The notes under the pieces: generated by a model
The model's input: only the letters and a program-made list of their open reading frames with translations
Databases searched by the model: none
Told to the model about the DNA's origin: nothing
Origin: Manduca sexta
Taxonomy: Eukaryota; Arthropoda; Insecta; Lepidoptera; Sphingidae
Assembly: GCF_014839805.1 (NCBI RefSeq)
Contig: NC_051119.1
Span: 4,767,245-4,831,244, forward strand
Length of the DNA stretch: 64,000 nt
Direction: 5' to 3'
Shown: piece by piece, positions 63,711-64,000 of the stretch
Layout of the letters: every line of letters begins with the position of its first letter
How positions within the stretch are numbered: the stretch's first letter is position 1
Position numbers and translations under genes: made by a program

Positions 63711-63959
63711 GTTCAACCTCTGTACATTGTGGTGTTTGCTTTTAGTACCAATTTGAATATGGAATGCCTTTGCAATATATAGTGAGAGTATAGAGCAACA
63801 ATGGAGTATTTACTAGTATTGTGAAATTCACAATGTAATTGATTGTAATAATTGTATGGCGGAAGTACATAGACTGGAGTCCTGAACCCGTTTCTTTGAT
63901 ATTGGTTTGAACTAATAGAGGCATAATGATTGTGATTAAATCGTACATTCAGTGAATAC

Positions 63960-64000
63960 TGGTGGTAGGGTATATTTTATATCCGCCATGATAGCGAGCA
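63960..64000 (+). repeat. R250 start, cut by window edge
   Basis: 'tggtggtagggtatatttta' and 'tatccgccatgatagcga' match the opening of R250. Confidence 0.65.

Overview
The window looks like AT-rich, gene-poor nuclear DNA from a moth or butterfly (Lepidoptera). I infer this from the repeats: a tRNA-derived SINE with a 'gcggcgatagcctagttgg' head, a second SINE with a 'ggcgtagttgta' head, RTE-like retroposon tails containing 'gcttttgcccgcggc', and reverse-transcriptase C-termini ending WRSLGETYVQQWT. These are patterns I associate with lepidopteran genomes, and no database search was possible. There is no intact long coding gene, no rRNA or true tRNA gene, no CRISPR array and nothing bacterial. 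The longest open frames (about 200 and 140 codons near 57.1-57.6 kb) are by-products of a 69-bp tandem repeat.

Layout. 1-12.5 kb: SINE-B, a LINE C-terminal fragment nested in another repeat, a Harbinger-like MITE nested in a repeat, SINE-A copies, and three short splice-bounded open frames (7.9, 10.1 and 11.6 kb). 12.56-13.86 kb: a non-autonomous piggyBac-like transposon with TTAA ends and a hAT-like insertion. 16-17.3 kb: a composite locus in which a tandem array of SINE-B-like tails sits between oppositely oriented halves of another element (F), next to a coding-like 68-codon frame. 18-32 kb: SINE-A in several orientations, LINE ends, RTE-like tails. 32.16-33.98 kb: a GC- and CpG-rich 92-bp satellite with a 924-bp higher-order period. 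34-49 kb: dispersed repeats, a Tc1/mariner-like MITE with a nested LINE fragment, and an RTE-like tail holding four tandem 122-bp units. 49-60 kb: further short splice-bounded frames (49.8, 54.4, 58.6, 59.6 kb), the 69-bp array and a foldback element. 60-64 kb: an F element interrupted by a full SINE with a 12-bp target duplication, a diverged mariner-like MITE, and a duplicated splice-acceptor-like cassette.

Working interpretation (inference): this is either intergenic DNA or the inside of one or more long, transposon-filled introns of a plus-strand gene with very small exons. Several short GC-richer segments flanked by good acceptor and donor sites support the intron view, but their reading phases do not give one unique chain, so each is a low-confidence candidate. 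Repeat-family names used here (SINE-A/B/C, R250, R320, R330, F, I, J, K, L) are local labels. Boundaries are read by eye from alignments between copies in the window and may be off by about 5-20 bases.
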